In this document: one piece after another, positions 53,040 through 62,105 of the stretch
How the letters are laid out: each line of letters begins with the position of its first letter
Position numbering within the stretch: the stretch's first letter is position 1
From: Hyphomicrobiales bacterium
GTDB lineage: Bacteria > Pseudomonadota > Alphaproteobacteria > Rhizobiales > Devosiaceae
Reading direction: 5' to 3'
Length of the DNA stretch: 64,000 nucleotides
Assembly: GCA_900470445.1 (NCBI GenBank)
Contig: UCAU01000001.1
Coordinates: 33,864 to 97,863, forward strand
The notes under the pieces: model-generated
The model's input: the letters and a program-made list of their open reading frames with translations, nothing else
What the model was told of the DNA's origin: nothing
Database searches by the model: none
Made by a program: the position numbers and the translations under genes

Positions 53040-53140
53040 GACGCTCTTCGGCTCTTGTGGTCGGAGTAACGTTGCAAATCACGCAAGGGTGACCATAACG
53101 CGGCATGCCGGGATTGGGAGCGTAAAAAAGCGGCGGGTGC

Positions 53141-53968
53141 TTAAACTAGTCCCAATGCCTCAATGCGCATTCGCAGGCTCAGCAAATCCCGCCACGCCTG
53201 TTGCTTGGCCGCCGGATTGCGCAGCAGATAAGCCGGATGCAGCGTCGGCATGGCCTCAACCTCATGCCGCCCTATCGCCACCTGGCTCCATTTGCCGCGC
53301 ATCTTGATGATCCCGTTGGTTGTCGAGAACACCGTCTGCATGGCCGGCCCACCTAGCGTCATCACCACTTTGGGCGCCACCAGTTCCACCTGCCGATGCA
53401 GGAAGGGCAGGCACAGCGCCATTTCCTCGGGCGTCGGTGTGCGATTGCCCGGCGGCCGCCACGGTACGGTATTGGCGATATAAACCTTGGTGCGGTCGAG
53501 CCCGATTGCCCCCAGCATGCGATCGAGCAATTGCCCCGATTTGCCGACAAACGGCTTGCCCTGCCGATCCTCCTCGGCGCCCGGCGCTTCCCCGATCAGC
53601 ATGATATCGGCCTCAGGATTGCCATCGGCAAACACCAGTTGCGTCGCCCGCAATTTCAGCCCGCAGCCATCATAGGCGCCCAGAATGGCCTGCAATTGCT
53701 CAAGCGTTTCCGCGCTCGCTGCCAAGGCGCGCGCTTCGTTGGGATCGCCGCCCAATGCCGGGGCAGGGGCAGCAACGCGCTCGACAGGCCCCGTCGCCCG
53801 CTGGTCACCCATCACTGGCGGCGCAGCCACAGCAGCTGGCCGCGCCGGTGGGCGCTGTGCGAAGCGGTCGACCGGTTCCTCACCCACGGCGATATCCACG
53901 CCGGCGGCGCGATACCAATCGAGCATGCCGACCATATCGTCGTGACTGAGGGATCGTTCTTGAGCCAT
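53141..53968 (-). CDS. udg: family-4-like uracil-DNA glycosylase lacking two iron-sulfur cysteines
   Basis: A 275-residue base-excision enzyme. A poorly conserved N-terminal 90 residues precede the UDG fold with motif [18 protein letters not shown] and motif [11 protein letters not shown]. Canonical family 4 enzymes bind 4Fe-4S with CxxC, a Cys in KCRPP and a Cys in ACxxFL. Here the first reads Y99-D-G-C102, the second reads P-W170-R-P-P, and only C102 and C186 remain. So the cluster is probably absent. The ATG at 53968 is used; the frame beyond it is not conserved. Confidence 0.92.
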   Translation of the reverse strand: MAQERSLSHDDMVGMLDWYRAAGVDIAVGEEPVDRFAQRPPARPAAVAAPPVMGDQRATGPVERVAAPAPALGGDPNEARALAASAETLEQLQAILGAYDGCGLKLRATQLVFADGNPEADIMLIGEAPGAEEDRQGKPFVGKSGQLLDRMLGAIGLDRTKVYIANTVPWRPPGNRTPTPEEMALCLPFLHRQVELVAPKVVMTLGGPAMQTVFSTTNGIIKMRGKWSQVAIGRHEVEAMPTLHPAYLLRNPAAKQQAWRDLLSLRMRIEALGLV

Positions 53969-54131
53969 GGCCTCTCTTATGTCACAGCGGCTCCGGCCGG
54001 GCCAAGCGGATATCGGGGCCCGGCACAGAGTACAGCGGAAAGTGACTGCATCCGAACTTGCGGCGCAGTCGCAAAACGGACAATCTTGCCCGCCAGAACT
54101 GGCTGGATAAGGCCTTGGAGAAATAAGCCTC

Positions 54132-55913
54132 GTGACATTGCTCGTGAACCGTCTCGCGCGACCCGCCTTCGTGGTGCTGATGCTGGCGGCGTTTGCCGCC
54201 CCCCTGGCCGCCCAGACCAAGCCTGCCCAGTCCCTCGATATGTTGTCCCTGTTCCGCTCGAGCGTTACCGGCTCCTATATGGCCGGCCAGCAGGCGCTGA
54301 AGGATATGCGGACCGAAGAGGCCGCACGCTATTTCAACGATGCTGCCCAGGCCGATTGGGACAATCCGGTTCTGGTCGAGCGCTCGTTTATCGGCTTTGC
54401 CGTCGATGGCCAGATTGGTCAGGCAGCCGCTACCGCCAAGCATCTGCTCGAACTCGATCCGCGCAACGAGCTGGGTGAACTGGTCGTCGCCACCGAGGCC
54501 ATCAAGGAACGCCGCTATGACGCGGCCGAAAAAATGCTCGGCGCCATCGGCCAGGATAGCTTTACCGGCATCACCGCCGGCATTCTGCAGGCCTGGGCGC
54601 TGGTGGGCGATAATCGCTTTCCCGAAGCCGAAGCCCTGCTCGACAAGCTCGGCGCCAATGGGCTCGAGGATTTCCTGGTCTTCCACCGCGCATTGATGGC
54701 CGAAGCCGCCGGGGAGACCGACAAGGCCATTGCGCTAGCCGGCAAGGCATTCGACGCCGAGCCTTTCGTCGCACGCATCGTGGAGGTCTATGCCCGCATT
54801 CTGGCCAATGCCGGCCGGTTCGACGAGGCCAAGGATGTCATTGCCCAGTTTGAAGCGCAGGGCCTGACCCATCCCATCGTCACCCGCGTCAAGCTGGCCG
54901 TCGAAGCGGGGCAGCGCCCGGGCATTTTCGCCACCAATGTGCAGGTCGGCGCCGCCGAAATGTTCCATGGCATCGGCGTTGCCCTGTCGCGCGATGGCAG
55001 TCTCGACCTCGCGCTGGTCTTCCTGCGCATGGGGCTTTACCTCGACCCATCGGCCGATGTGATCTCGCTGGCTCTGGGCCAATTGCTCGACAGCGCCGGC
55101 CAGCATCCGGCCGCCAACCGCATCTATGAAGCGGTCCCCGCGACTTCGGTGATGAAATCCACCGCCGTGGTCCGCGTCGCGCAGAATCTGGACGCCATCG
55201 GCGATCGACCCGAAGCGTTGCGCCGCCTGAGCAATATCGTGGCCACCCGGCCCGACGATCTCGACGCCGTTTCCGTGCTGGGCGATCTGCTGCGCTATGA
55301 CGAGCAATATGTGCCCGCTGCCGAGGCCTATACCAAGGCGCTGGAACTGACCGGCGGCGACAATGCCTCCGACTGGCGCTTCTACTACGTGCGCGGCATT
55401 GCCTATGAGCGGGCCAAGCAATGGCCCAAGGCCGAGGCCGATTTCCTCGAAGCGCTCAAGCTCAACCCCGACCAGCCCCAGGTGCTGAACTACCTCGGCT
55501 ACAGCTGGATCGATCAGGACATGCATCTCGAACCTGCCCTCGAAATGATCGAGAAAGCCGTCAAGGCGGTACCGCAGGATGGCTATATCGTCGATTCGCT
55601 GGGCTGGGCCTTCTACAAGCTCGGCCGCATGGATGAGGCCGTCACCACCCTCGAACAGGCCGTGCTGCTGCGCCCCAATGATGCTGAAATCAACGACCAT
55701 CTGGGTGACGCCTATTGGCGCGCCGGCCGCAAGCTCGAAGCCAAGTTCCAGTGGAACGTGGCCGCCTCGGTCGATCAGGAAGGCAATGTCAAAAAGCGGG
55801 TCGCGCCCAAGCTGGCAAATGGGCTGACCGAGGGTTCCGATTCGGATGACGCGCCGGTGGCCAAGGATTCGACCTCGGCTGCCGAGGATACTGCCCAGCC
55901 AGCCGTAAACTAG
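54132..55913 (+). CDS. tetratricopeptide repeat protein
   Basis: A 593-residue secreted or membrane-attached protein. An N-terminal signal (about 1-27, LLVNRLARPAFVVLMLAAFAAPLAAQ) is followed by TPR repeats over nearly the whole length, clearest in the C-terminal half (AEADFLEALKLNPDQPQVLNYLGYSW; DEAVTTLEQAVLLRPNDAEINDHLGDAYW). The C-terminal tail is acidic and Ser-rich. TPR proteins scaffold complexes; the partner is unknown. The start is GTG at 54132. It is 9 bp ahead of ispE, so probably co-transcribed, a conserved pair in the order. Confidence 0.9.
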   Translation: MTLLVNRLARPAFVVLMLAAFAAPLAAQTKPAQSLDMLSLFRSSVTGSYMAGQQALKDMRTEEAARYFNDAAQADWDNPVLVERSFIGFAVDGQIGQAAATAKHLLELDPRNELGELVVATEAIKERRYDAAEKMLGAIGQDSFTGITAGILQAWALVGDNRFPEAEALLDKLGANGLEDFLVFHRALMAEAAGETDKAIALAGKAFDAEPFVARIVEVYARILANAGRFDEAKDVIAQFEAQGLTHPIVTRVKLAVEAGQRPGIFATNVQVGAAEMFHGIGVALSRDGSLDLALVFLRMGLYLDPSADVISLALGQLLDSAGQHPAANRIYEAVPATSVMKSTAVVRVAQNLDAIGDRPEALRRLSNIVATRPDDLDAVSVLGDLLRYDEQYVPAAEAYTKALELTGGDNASDWRFYYVRGIAYERAKQWPKAEADFLEALKLNPDQPQVLNYLGYSWIDQDMHLEPALEMIEKAVKAVPQDGYIVDSLGWAFYKLGRMDEAVTTLEQAVLLRPNDAEINDHLGDAYWRAGRKLEAKFQWNVAASVDQEGNVKKRVAPKLANGLTEGSDSDDAPVAKDSTSAAEDTAQPAVN

Positions 55914-55922
55914 CACGGCCTG

Positions 55923-56798
55923 ATGTCTCAGGCCCATTTCCAGGCGGCGCCGGCCAAGATCAATCTGGCGCTGCACATCACCCGCCGCCGTGAGGATGGC
56001 TATCACGATCTCGAAAGCCTCATCGTCTTTGCCGATGTGGCCGATGAGCTCGAAGCCGTGCCGGCGCCGGTCGACAGCCTCACCATTACCGGCCCCTTTG
56101 CCAGGGGGCTGAGTAATGGCGAGACCAATCTGGTGTTGCGCGCCGTGGCCGCCTTCCGTGCCCGCTGGCCCGGCGCGGTGGATACGGGTCTGGCTCTGAC
56201 GCTGCACAAAAGCCTGCCTGTTGCAGCCGGTATTGGCGGCGGTTCTGCCGACGCGGCGGCCGCGCTCCGGCTGATGGCGGGGCTTTCCAGGCAGCCAATC
56301 CCAATCGCTGAATTATCGGCTCTTGCCGCCCAATTGGGTGCCGACGTGCCGGCCTGCCTCTTGTCCCGGCCGCTGGTGGCGCGCGGTATCGGGGAAATCC
56401 TGGCGCCGCTGCCCGAATTCCCGCTCTGCCATATCGTGCTGGTCAATCCCATGGTGCCGCTGGCCACCGCCGACGTGTTCCGGCGTCTGCGCGCCCACGA
56501 CAATTATCCACTGCCCGCGCTGCCCACGCCACTCACGCGCCCGGCCCAATTGGGCATCTGGCTGGCCGAAACCCGCAATGATCTGGAACCGCCGGCCATC
56601 AAGCTCGTGCCGCTGATCGGGGATTTGGTACAGCGCCTGCGTGCTGCGCCGGGTTGTATCCTGGCCCGCATGTCCGGCTCCGGCGCTACCGTTTTCGGTC
56701 TCTTCGGCTCGAGCACTCAGGCGCATCAGGCCGCGAGTGACCTGCGCCAGGCGAGCCCGGACCATTGGGTCGCGGCAGCGCCGTTGATTGTGCCTTAG
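55923..56798 (+). CDS. ispE: 4-diphosphocytidyl-2-C-methyl-D-erythritol kinase
   Basis: A 291-residue GHMP kinase of the MEP isoprenoid pathway. The N-terminal APAKINLALHITRRREDGYHDLESL and the ATP loop LPVAAGIGGGSADAAAALRLM are diagnostic; GCILARMSGSGATVFGLF supplies the C-terminal glycine-rich site. It supplies precursors for the polyprenyl synthase that faces it. The two genes converge with 25 bp between stops. Confidence 0.97.
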   Translation: MSQAHFQAAPAKINLALHITRRREDGYHDLESLIVFADVADELEAVPAPVDSLTITGPFARGLSNGETNLVLRAVAAFRARWPGAVDTGLALTLHKSLPVAAGIGGGSADAAAALRLMAGLSRQPIPIAELSALAAQLGADVPACLLSRPLVARGIGEILAPLPEFPLCHIVLVNPMVPLATADVFRRLRAHDNYPLPALPTPLTRPAQLGIWLAETRNDLEPPAIKLVPLIGDLVQRLRAAPGCILARMSGSGATVFGLFGSSTQAHQAASDLRQASPDHWVAAAPLIVP

Positions 56799-56823
56799 TG
56801 TTGGCTCAGACAGGCAAAAAGCC

Positions 56824-57840
56824 CTAAAACGCCCGCATCACGCTGAACTCGACCACATCGCCCAGCAGCGCCCGCATTTCCGATGCCGGCAAGGCCATCA
56901 GTGCATCCTGCGCCGCACGAGCATGGGCCTGCGCCTGTTCCAGCGTGCGCTCCAATGCGCCATGGCGTTCCATGATCGCCACGACATCAGCCACGTCTTC
57001 GGCACTTGCCTCGGCGTTGCCCAGGGCCGCCGCGATCACTGCGCGCTCCGCCTCGGTTCCATTGGCCAGCGCCAGAATCACCGGCAGGGTCATCTTGCCT
57101 TCGCGCAGGTCGTCGCCCGTATTCTTGCCCAGCGTGCCGCTCTGCCCGCCATAGTCGAGCGCGTCGTCCACCAATTGGAACGCCTTGCCCAGCTCGAGCC
57201 CATAAATGCCCAGAGCCTCGCGGCCCGCCGCATCGGCTCCGCCGGCCATGGCGCCCACCTTGCAGGCGGCCTCGAACAATACCGCGGTCTTGGCGCGGAT
57301 CACTTCGGCATAGTCGTCCGCTGTGGTGTCGAGGTCCCCGGTCTTGGCCAGCTGGAACACTTCGCCCTCGGCCATCACCGCCGAGGCGGCCGACAGCACG
57401 CCCAGCGAGGCGATATCGCCGGTTTCCACCATCATCATGAAAGCCTGCCCAAGCAGGAAATCGCCGACCAGGATCGAGGCCTTGTTGCCCCACACCATGC
57501 GAGCCGCCGGCTTGCCCCGGCGCATGTCGCTGTCGTCGACGACGTCGTCATGCAACAGGGTTGCATTGTGCATGAATTCGACGGCCGCCGCGAAATTGAC
57601 CGCGCTGCCGTTGCCCCGCCCGAATAGCGACGCTGCCGCCACCGTCAGCATCGGGCGCAGCCGCTTGCCGCCGCTCTCGATCAGATAGCGCGCCAGCTCG
57701 GGCACCATTTCGACATGCGATTCGGCGCGCGACAGAATCAGTTCGTTGACCTTGGCCATGTCGGCCTCGGTGGCAGAAACAAGCCGCTCGATCGGCGTGG
57801 CGCTTTGCGCCTCTCGCATCTGGGTCAGCACTGACACCAC
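56824..57840 (-). CDS. ispB: octaprenyl/polyprenyl diphosphate synthase
   Basis: A 338-residue all-trans prenyltransferase giving the ubiquinone side chain. The first Asp-rich motif is LLHDDVVDDSDMRRG and the second LVDDALDYGG; ESGGKRLRPML holds the substrate Arg/Lys. The start is a GTG at 57840 with AGGATGG upstream; a nearby alternative GTG at 57837 gives almost the same protein. The frame beyond has no conservation. It is divergent from a methyltransferase gene with a 93-bp gap. Confidence 0.95.
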   Translation of the reverse strand: MVSVLTQMREAQSATPIERLVSATEADMAKVNELILSRAESHVEMVPELARYLIESGGKRLRPMLTVAAASLFGRGNGSAVNFAAAVEFMHNATLLHDDVVDDSDMRRGKPAARMVWGNKASILVGDFLLGQAFMMMVETGDIASLGVLSAASAVMAEGEVFQLAKTGDLDTTADDYAEVIRAKTAVLFEAACKVGAMAGGADAAGREALGIYGLELGKAFQLVDDALDYGGQSGTLGKNTGDDLREGKMTLPVILALANGTEAERAVIAAALGNAEASAEDVADVVAIMERHGALERTLEQAQAHARAAQDALMALPASEMRALLGDVVEFSVMRAF

Positions 57841-57933
57841 TATTCCATCCTCGTTTGCCGCAATCGGCAAATCAGGTTGAGCCCGCCGCGTCTGCGCATA
57901 TATGCTTCGCACCAAACGGCCTTTTCGGGTGCG

Positions 57934-58719
57934 ATGTCCCTAGACCAGCCACACGACTTTGTAAAACACCAAACAATAACACGCGACGCCTTTTTGGGTG
58001 GCAGGATCACTCTGTCGCAGCCCCGGCAGGGGTTCCGTGCGGGATTGGACAGCGTGCTGCTCGGCGCAGCGGTCTCCGAAGGGGTCGAACGCCTGCTTGA
58101 TCTGGGCAGCGGTGTCGGCACGGCCGCCTTCGTGGCACTGGCCCATGCTCCCGCCTGCCGCGCAACTTTGGTTGAGCAAAATCCCGACATGGCCGCGCTC
58201 GCCCGCGACAACGCAAAGACCAATGGCTTTGCCGAGCACGCCGAGGTTATCGAAGCCGACGTCACCGCCAAGGGCACGGAGCGCAAAGCCGCGGGCCTGC
58301 TCGAAAATCACTATGGCGCCGTCATCGCCAACCCGCCCTTCTTTGAATCCGGCGCCGGCACACTTGCCGCCACCAGCGACCGCGCCGCCGCCCGCCACAT
58401 GGATGCAGCGGCCCTCGACCTATGGGTCCGCACCGCAGCAACCTCGGCCGCTGCCAACGGCGAAGTTATTTTCATCTACCCAGTCGAGAGCCTGGCGCCC
58501 CTGCTCGCCGCCTTCAGCCAGAGATTCGGCGGCCTGACCATCCTGCCGCTGACCCCGCGTCCCGACATCCCGGTCAATCGCGTCCTGCTGCGGGGTATCA
58601 AGGGCTCACGCGCGCCGCTACGCATGCTGGCAAGCCGCGCCCTGCACGATGCCGAAGGCCGCGCCTTTCGACCCGAATTCGACGCAATCTTTCGTGGGGT
58701 CGCCCGGCTCGACTGGTAA
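57934..58719 (+). CDS. TrmN6-like tRNA1(Val) adenine-N6 methyltransferase
   Basis: A 261-residue SAM methyltransferase. SAM motif I is LLDLGSGVGTAAFVALAHAP, and the N6-adenine motif NPPF is in AVIANPPFFESG. FRAGLDSVLLGAAV at the N-terminus is typical of TrmN6 (YfiC), which modifies A37 of tRNA1(Val). The ATG at 57934 is used. The following S49 peptidase starts 50 bp on, and may be co-transcribed. Confidence 0.9.
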   Translation: MSLDQPHDFVKHQTITRDAFLGGRITLSQPRQGFRAGLDSVLLGAAVSEGVERLLDLGSGVGTAAFVALAHAPACRATLVEQNPDMAALARDNAKTNGFAEHAEVIEADVTAKGTERKAAGLLENHYGAVIANPPFFESGAGTLAATSDRAAARHMDAAALDLWVRTAATSAAANGEVIFIYPVESLAPLLAAFSQRFGGLTILPLTPRPDIPVNRVLLRGIKGSRAPLRMLASRALHDAEGRAFRPEFDAIFRGVARLDW

Positions 58720-58769
58720 TCGGGTCCAACCCATCCTAAATCTGGCCGCAAGACTTCAGAGGAGGCTCA

Positions 58770-59597
58770 ATGGCGACCCCAAACTGGCTATCCCGCCTCG
58801 TGCGGCGCGCTCCTGTCATTCCCGTCGTGCGCCTGCAAGGCGTCATCGCCGCCGAACAGCGCCAGGGCCGGCTCAATATCGCCACGGTCGCCCCCTTGCT
58901 CAAGCGGGCCTTTGCCATCAGGTCGGCGCCGGCCATTGCCATCATCGTCAATTCGCCCGGCGGTTCCCCAGTGCAAAGCCGGCTGATCGGCAAGCGCATT
59001 CGCGACCTGGCCGACGAGCACAACAAACCGGTCCTGGTCTTTGTCGAAGATGCCGCTGCCTCGGGCGGCTATTTCATCGCCGTCGCCGGTGACGAGATCA
59101 TCGCCGACCCGTCCTCTATTGTGGGCTCCATCGGCGTCATCATGGCCGGCTTCGGCTTTGTCGGCGCGCTGGAAAAGCTGGGCGTCGAACGCCGCGTGCA
59201 TACTGCGGGCATCAACAAGTCGACGCTCGATCCGTTCCTGCCCGAAAAGCCGGGCGACGTGGAGCGCATCAAGCAGTTCGAACTGGACATCCACCAGGTA
59301 TTCATCGACGTGGTCAAGACGCGGCGCGGCGCCAAGCTCAAGGCCGCTGACGATGTGCTGTTCACCGGCGAATGGTGGCCGGGCCTGCGCGGCATCGAGC
59401 TTGGCCTGATCGACACGCTCGGCGATATCCACGAAATCCTGCACACCCGCTATGGCAAGGATGTCGAACTGAAAATGATCGAGCCCAAGCGCGGCTGGCT
59501 CAGCCTGCCGCGTTTCGGTTTTTCGGCATCGGGCCTGTCAGCCGATGCCGCCGCCACCATTGAGGACCGCGCCATCTGGGCGCGATTTGGGCTTTAG
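58770..59597 (+). CDS. S49 family peptidase (SppA-like)
   Basis: A 275-residue short-form S49 peptidase using a Ser-Lys dyad: S98 in EDAAASGGYFIAVAGDEIIADP and K150 in GINKSTLDPFLPE. It degrades signal peptides or membrane fragments. No N-terminal signal anchor is obvious, though VRRAPVIPVVRLQGVI may associate with the membrane. It is 3 bp ahead of a small membrane protein gene. Confidence 0.92.
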   Translation: MATPNWLSRLVRRAPVIPVVRLQGVIAAEQRQGRLNIATVAPLLKRAFAIRSAPAIAIIVNSPGGSPVQSRLIGKRIRDLADEHNKPVLVFVEDAAASGGYFIAVAGDEIIADPSSIVGSIGVIMAGFGFVGALEKLGVERRVHTAGINKSTLDPFLPEKPGDVERIKQFELDIHQVFIDVVKTRRGAKLKAADDVLFTGEWWPGLRGIELGLIDTLGDIHEILHTRYGKDVELKMIEPKRGWLSLPRFGFSASGLSADAAATIEDRAIWARFGL

Positions 59598-59600
59598 CGC

Positions 59601-59840
59601 ATGACCGGTCTTATCATCCGCATTCTGATCTTTGCCGTGGTCTTCGGCATTATCTATCTGGGAATCCGCAAGATTTGGCGCGACTGGAAAGGCCAGTTCA
59701 AGTCCGATGACGAGGCCGCACGCCAATTGCGCCGGGAGCGCGACCTGCGCGAACGCCAGCAGCCCGGCGTCATCGATCTCAAGCGTGACAATGACGGCAC
59801 CTTCCGCCCCAATGGCAAGGACGATGACAAACGCCGTTGA
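59601..59840 (+). CDS. small single-helix membrane protein, unknown function
   Basis: A 79-residue protein: one N-terminal membrane helix (about 3-23, GLIIRILIFAVVFGIIYLGI), then a charged cytoplasmic tail rich in Arg, Asp and Lys. The family is unknown to me, but a similar small gene often lies between the S49 peptidase and glyQ in relatives. It begins 3 bp after the peptidase stop. Confidence 0.7.
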   Translation: MTGLIIRILIFAVVFGIIYLGIRKIWRDWKGQFKSDDEAARQLRRERDLRERQQPGVIDLKRDNDGTFRPNGKDDDKRR

Positions 59841-59894
59841 CCGCTCGGGACGCTCAAACTAGAGGTTTGGCGCGACAATAGGATAGTTTCCGAT

Positions 59895-60821
59895 ATGACC
59901 GACCGCCCCGCGCACATGGACCCCAAGAACTCGTTCCAGGGCCTGATCCTCACGCTGCAGCAATTCTGGGCGGAGCAGGGCTGTGTCATCCTGCAACCCT
60001 ATGATATGCCGATGGGCGCCGGCACCTCCCATACGGCGACCGTCCTGCGCGCGCTCGGCCCCAAGCCGTGGAACGCTGCCTATGCGCAGCCTTCGCGCCG
60101 CCCCAAGGATGGGCGCTATGGCGAAAACCCCAATCGCCTGCAGCACTATTATCAGTTTCAGGTGATCCTGAAGCCCTCTCCGGCCAATATCCAGGATCTC
60201 TATCTTAAGTCGCTTTACGCCATCGGCATCGATCCGGCTCTGCACGATCTGCGTTTCGTCGAAGACGATTGGGAAAACCCCACTCTGGGCGCCTGGGGCC
60301 TGGGCTGGGAAGTGTGGTGCGACGGCATGGAAGTCAGCCAGTTCACCTATTTCCAGCAGGTCGCCGGCTTTGAATGCAATCCCGTTGCGGGCGAATTGAC
60401 CTATGGGCTGGAGCGCCTGGCCTGTTACCTGCAGAACGTTGATTCCATTATGGAACTCAACTTCAATGGCGGCGTGGGCGATGCCAAGGTGAGCTATGCC
60501 GATGTGTTCCTGCAAAACGAGCAGGAATCCAGCAAATACAATTTCGAGGCCGCCGACACCGAAATGCTGTTCCGCCACTTCGCGGATGCCGAAAAGGAAT
60601 GCCGCGCGGTGCTCGAAAAGGGCTATGCCGGCGGCAATCGCCAGACCATGGCCATCCCCGCCTACGAGCAGGTGCTCAAGGCTGCGCACAATTTCAACCT
60701 GCTGGATGCGCGCGGCGTGATTTCGGTAACGGAGCGGCAGAGCTACATCCTGCGCATCCGCGAACTCGCCAAATCCTGCGGCGAAGCCTGGCTCCAAACC
60801 GCAGGCGGCGGTGCCGAGTAA
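59895..60821 (+). CDS. glyQ: glycyl-tRNA synthetase alpha subunit
   Basis: A 308-residue class II synthetase subunit, the catalytic half of alpha2-beta2 Gly[58 protein letters not shown] and [23 protein letters not shown] are near-invariant. The beta subunit glyS is not next to it; the convergent Rnk-like gene follows immediately. The two stop codons lie in an 18-bp palindrome. Confidence 0.98.
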   Translation: MTDRPAHMDPKNSFQGLILTLQQFWAEQGCVILQPYDMPMGAGTSHTATVLRALGPKPWNAAYAQPSRRPKDGRYGENPNRLQHYYQFQVILKPSPANIQDLYLKSLYAIGIDPALHDLRFVEDDWENPTLGAWGLGWEVWCDGMEVSQFTYFQQVAGFECNPVAGELTYGLERLACYLQNVDSIMELNFNGGVGDAKVSYADVFLQNEQESSKYNFEAADTEMLFRHFADAEKECRAVLEKGYAGGNRQTMAIPAYEQVLKAAHNFNLLDARGVISVTERQSYILRIRELAKSCGEAWLQTAGGGAE

Positions 60822-60830
60822 TTACTCGGC
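60813..60830. terminator. perfect palindrome joining two convergent stop codons
   Basis: GCCGAGTAATTACTCGGC is fully self-complementary. Its centre separates the TAA of glyQ from the TAA of the opposite gene. There is no U-tract, so it would not be a strong intrinsic terminator, but it can protect both 3' ends. Confidence 0.5.
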
Positions 60831-61235
60831 CACTACCGGCTCTTTCACCGCCAACACCGTCAGCATATGCTTGCGGTTGTCCCGGCTGCGCCAGCTGATC
60901 GATTGGCCGACCCGAAGGCCGATCAGCGCGGTGCCGACCGGGGTCATGATCGAGATGCGGCCTGTCGCGATATCGGCATCGACTGGATAAACCAGCGTCA
61001 CCATATGCTCCTGGCCGTTATCGGTGCGGTAGTGCACGGACGAGCCCATGCGGACGATGTCGCTGGGGACTTCGGCATCGCTCAGGATGCGAGCGCGCTC
61101 CAGTTCATAGAGCAGGTCATCCGACTGGTCGGGCGTGTGGGTCAGCCCGGCCATGGCCAGGATGTTGAGTTGCTTGTGGTCGGCCTCGCCAACGATGATT
61201 TCGGGCGTGAGGTCGTTATAGTCTTGGGTATTCAT
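60822..61235 (-). CDS. rnk: GreA/GreB-like Rnk family protein
   Basis: A 137-residue protein with an Rnk-type N-terminal helix region (about 20-60) and a GreA/B C-terminal domain (about 65-130: VHYRTDNGQEHMVTLVYPVDADIATGRISIMTPVGTALIGLRVGQSISW). Rnk binds RNA polymerase without cleaving RNA and affects nucleoside diphosphate kinase levels. The acidic loop tip needed for cleavage is not evident. The ATG at 61235 is used; the upstream frame is poor. Confidence 0.88.
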   Translation of the reverse strand: MNTQDYNDLTPEIIVGEADHKQLNILAMAGLTHTPDQSDDLLYELERARILSDAEVPSDIVRMGSSVHYRTDNGQEHMVTLVYPVDADIATGRISIMTPVGTALIGLRVGQSISWRSRDNRKHMLTVLAVKEPVVAE

Positions 61236-61537
61236 GTATGTACCTGTACAGCCGCCGTCGCGCATTTTGCGCGCCGTTGCGGCGATAAAAATGGGGTTGG
61301 GATATGCGCCAGCTCTGACGATCGATACGATCGGCCTGCCCCTAAGCAGGCTCCGGCGCGGCAGGCATGCTTAGGGCTGCGATCCCGCGAAGGGGTATTC
61401 CAGCCGGAATGTCAAAGTCATGCTCATCGCTATAAAGTAGTGCGGCGGGCGGCCAAGTCAAGGCGCAGCCATTGCGCTTGGGTGGCGGCAGTGCCAGTGT
61501 TCGCGCCAATGCGGTGCGTTCGAGGAGCCTTCCACCC
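61236..61537. other. rnk-lemA divergent intergenic region
   Basis: This 302-bp gap carries no credible gene. It contains mutually exclusive pairings near its middle (61334-61376): GCCTGC with GCAGGC, or CCCTAAGCA with TGCTTAGGG. The rest must hold promoters for the two flanking genes; I could not choose a -35/-10 pair. GAGGAG lies just before the lemA ATG. Confidence 0.45.
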
Positions 61538-62098
61538 ATGACAACCTGGATCATTCTTGCCGTTATCGTCATCGCGGCGGTCTATGCCGTCACCATCTAT
61601 AACGGCCTGGTCAAGAACCGGCAGATGGTGGAAGAGGGCTGGTCGGGCATCGACGTGCAGCTCAAGCGCCGCACCGATCTCATCCCCAATCTGATGGAAA
61701 CGGTGAAGGGCTATATGGGCCACGAGCGCGAAACGCTCGAAGCGGTCACCAATGCACGCGCCGCGGCCACATCAGCCGCCTCCGGCTCCCCCGAGGAACG
61801 CGCCAAGGCCGAAGGCCAGCTCTCTTCCGCCCTTGGCCGCCTGATCGCCACGGCCGAGGCTTATCCCGACCTCAAGGCCAACACGACCTTCCTCGAGTTC
61901 CAGGCTGCCCTGCAGACTGTGGAAGACGAAATCCAGATGGCCCGGCGCTATTACAATGGCGCGGTGCGCAACCTCAATGTGATGGTCGAATCCGTGCCCT
62001 CAAACTTCATCGCCGGCCCGTTCGGATTCAAGAAGGCCGAGTATTTCGAGCTGGAAAACGAAGCCGACCGGGCCGTGCCATCCGTCAAATTCAACTGA
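61538..62098 (+). CDS. LemA family membrane protein
   Basis: A 186-residue protein with an N-terminal anchor helix (about 3-20, [18 protein letters not shown]) and a four-helix LemA domain: [34 protein letters not shown] and [24 protein letters not shown]. LemA proteins occur with secreted or membrane partners in envelope stress clusters. Here it is followed by a DUF2207 gene at 7 bp, an expected pairing. The ATG at 61538 follows GAGGAG. Confidence 0.93.
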   Translation: MTTWIILAVIVIAAVYAVTIYNGLVKNRQMVEEGWSGIDVQLKRRTDLIPNLMETVKGYMGHERETLEAVTNARAAATSAASGSPEERAKAEGQLSSALGRLIATAEAYPDLKANTTFLEFQAALQTVEDEIQMARRYYNGAVRNLNVMVESVPSNFIAGPFGFKKAEYFELENEADRAVPSVKFN

Positions 62099-62105
62099 CC
62101 TGACG

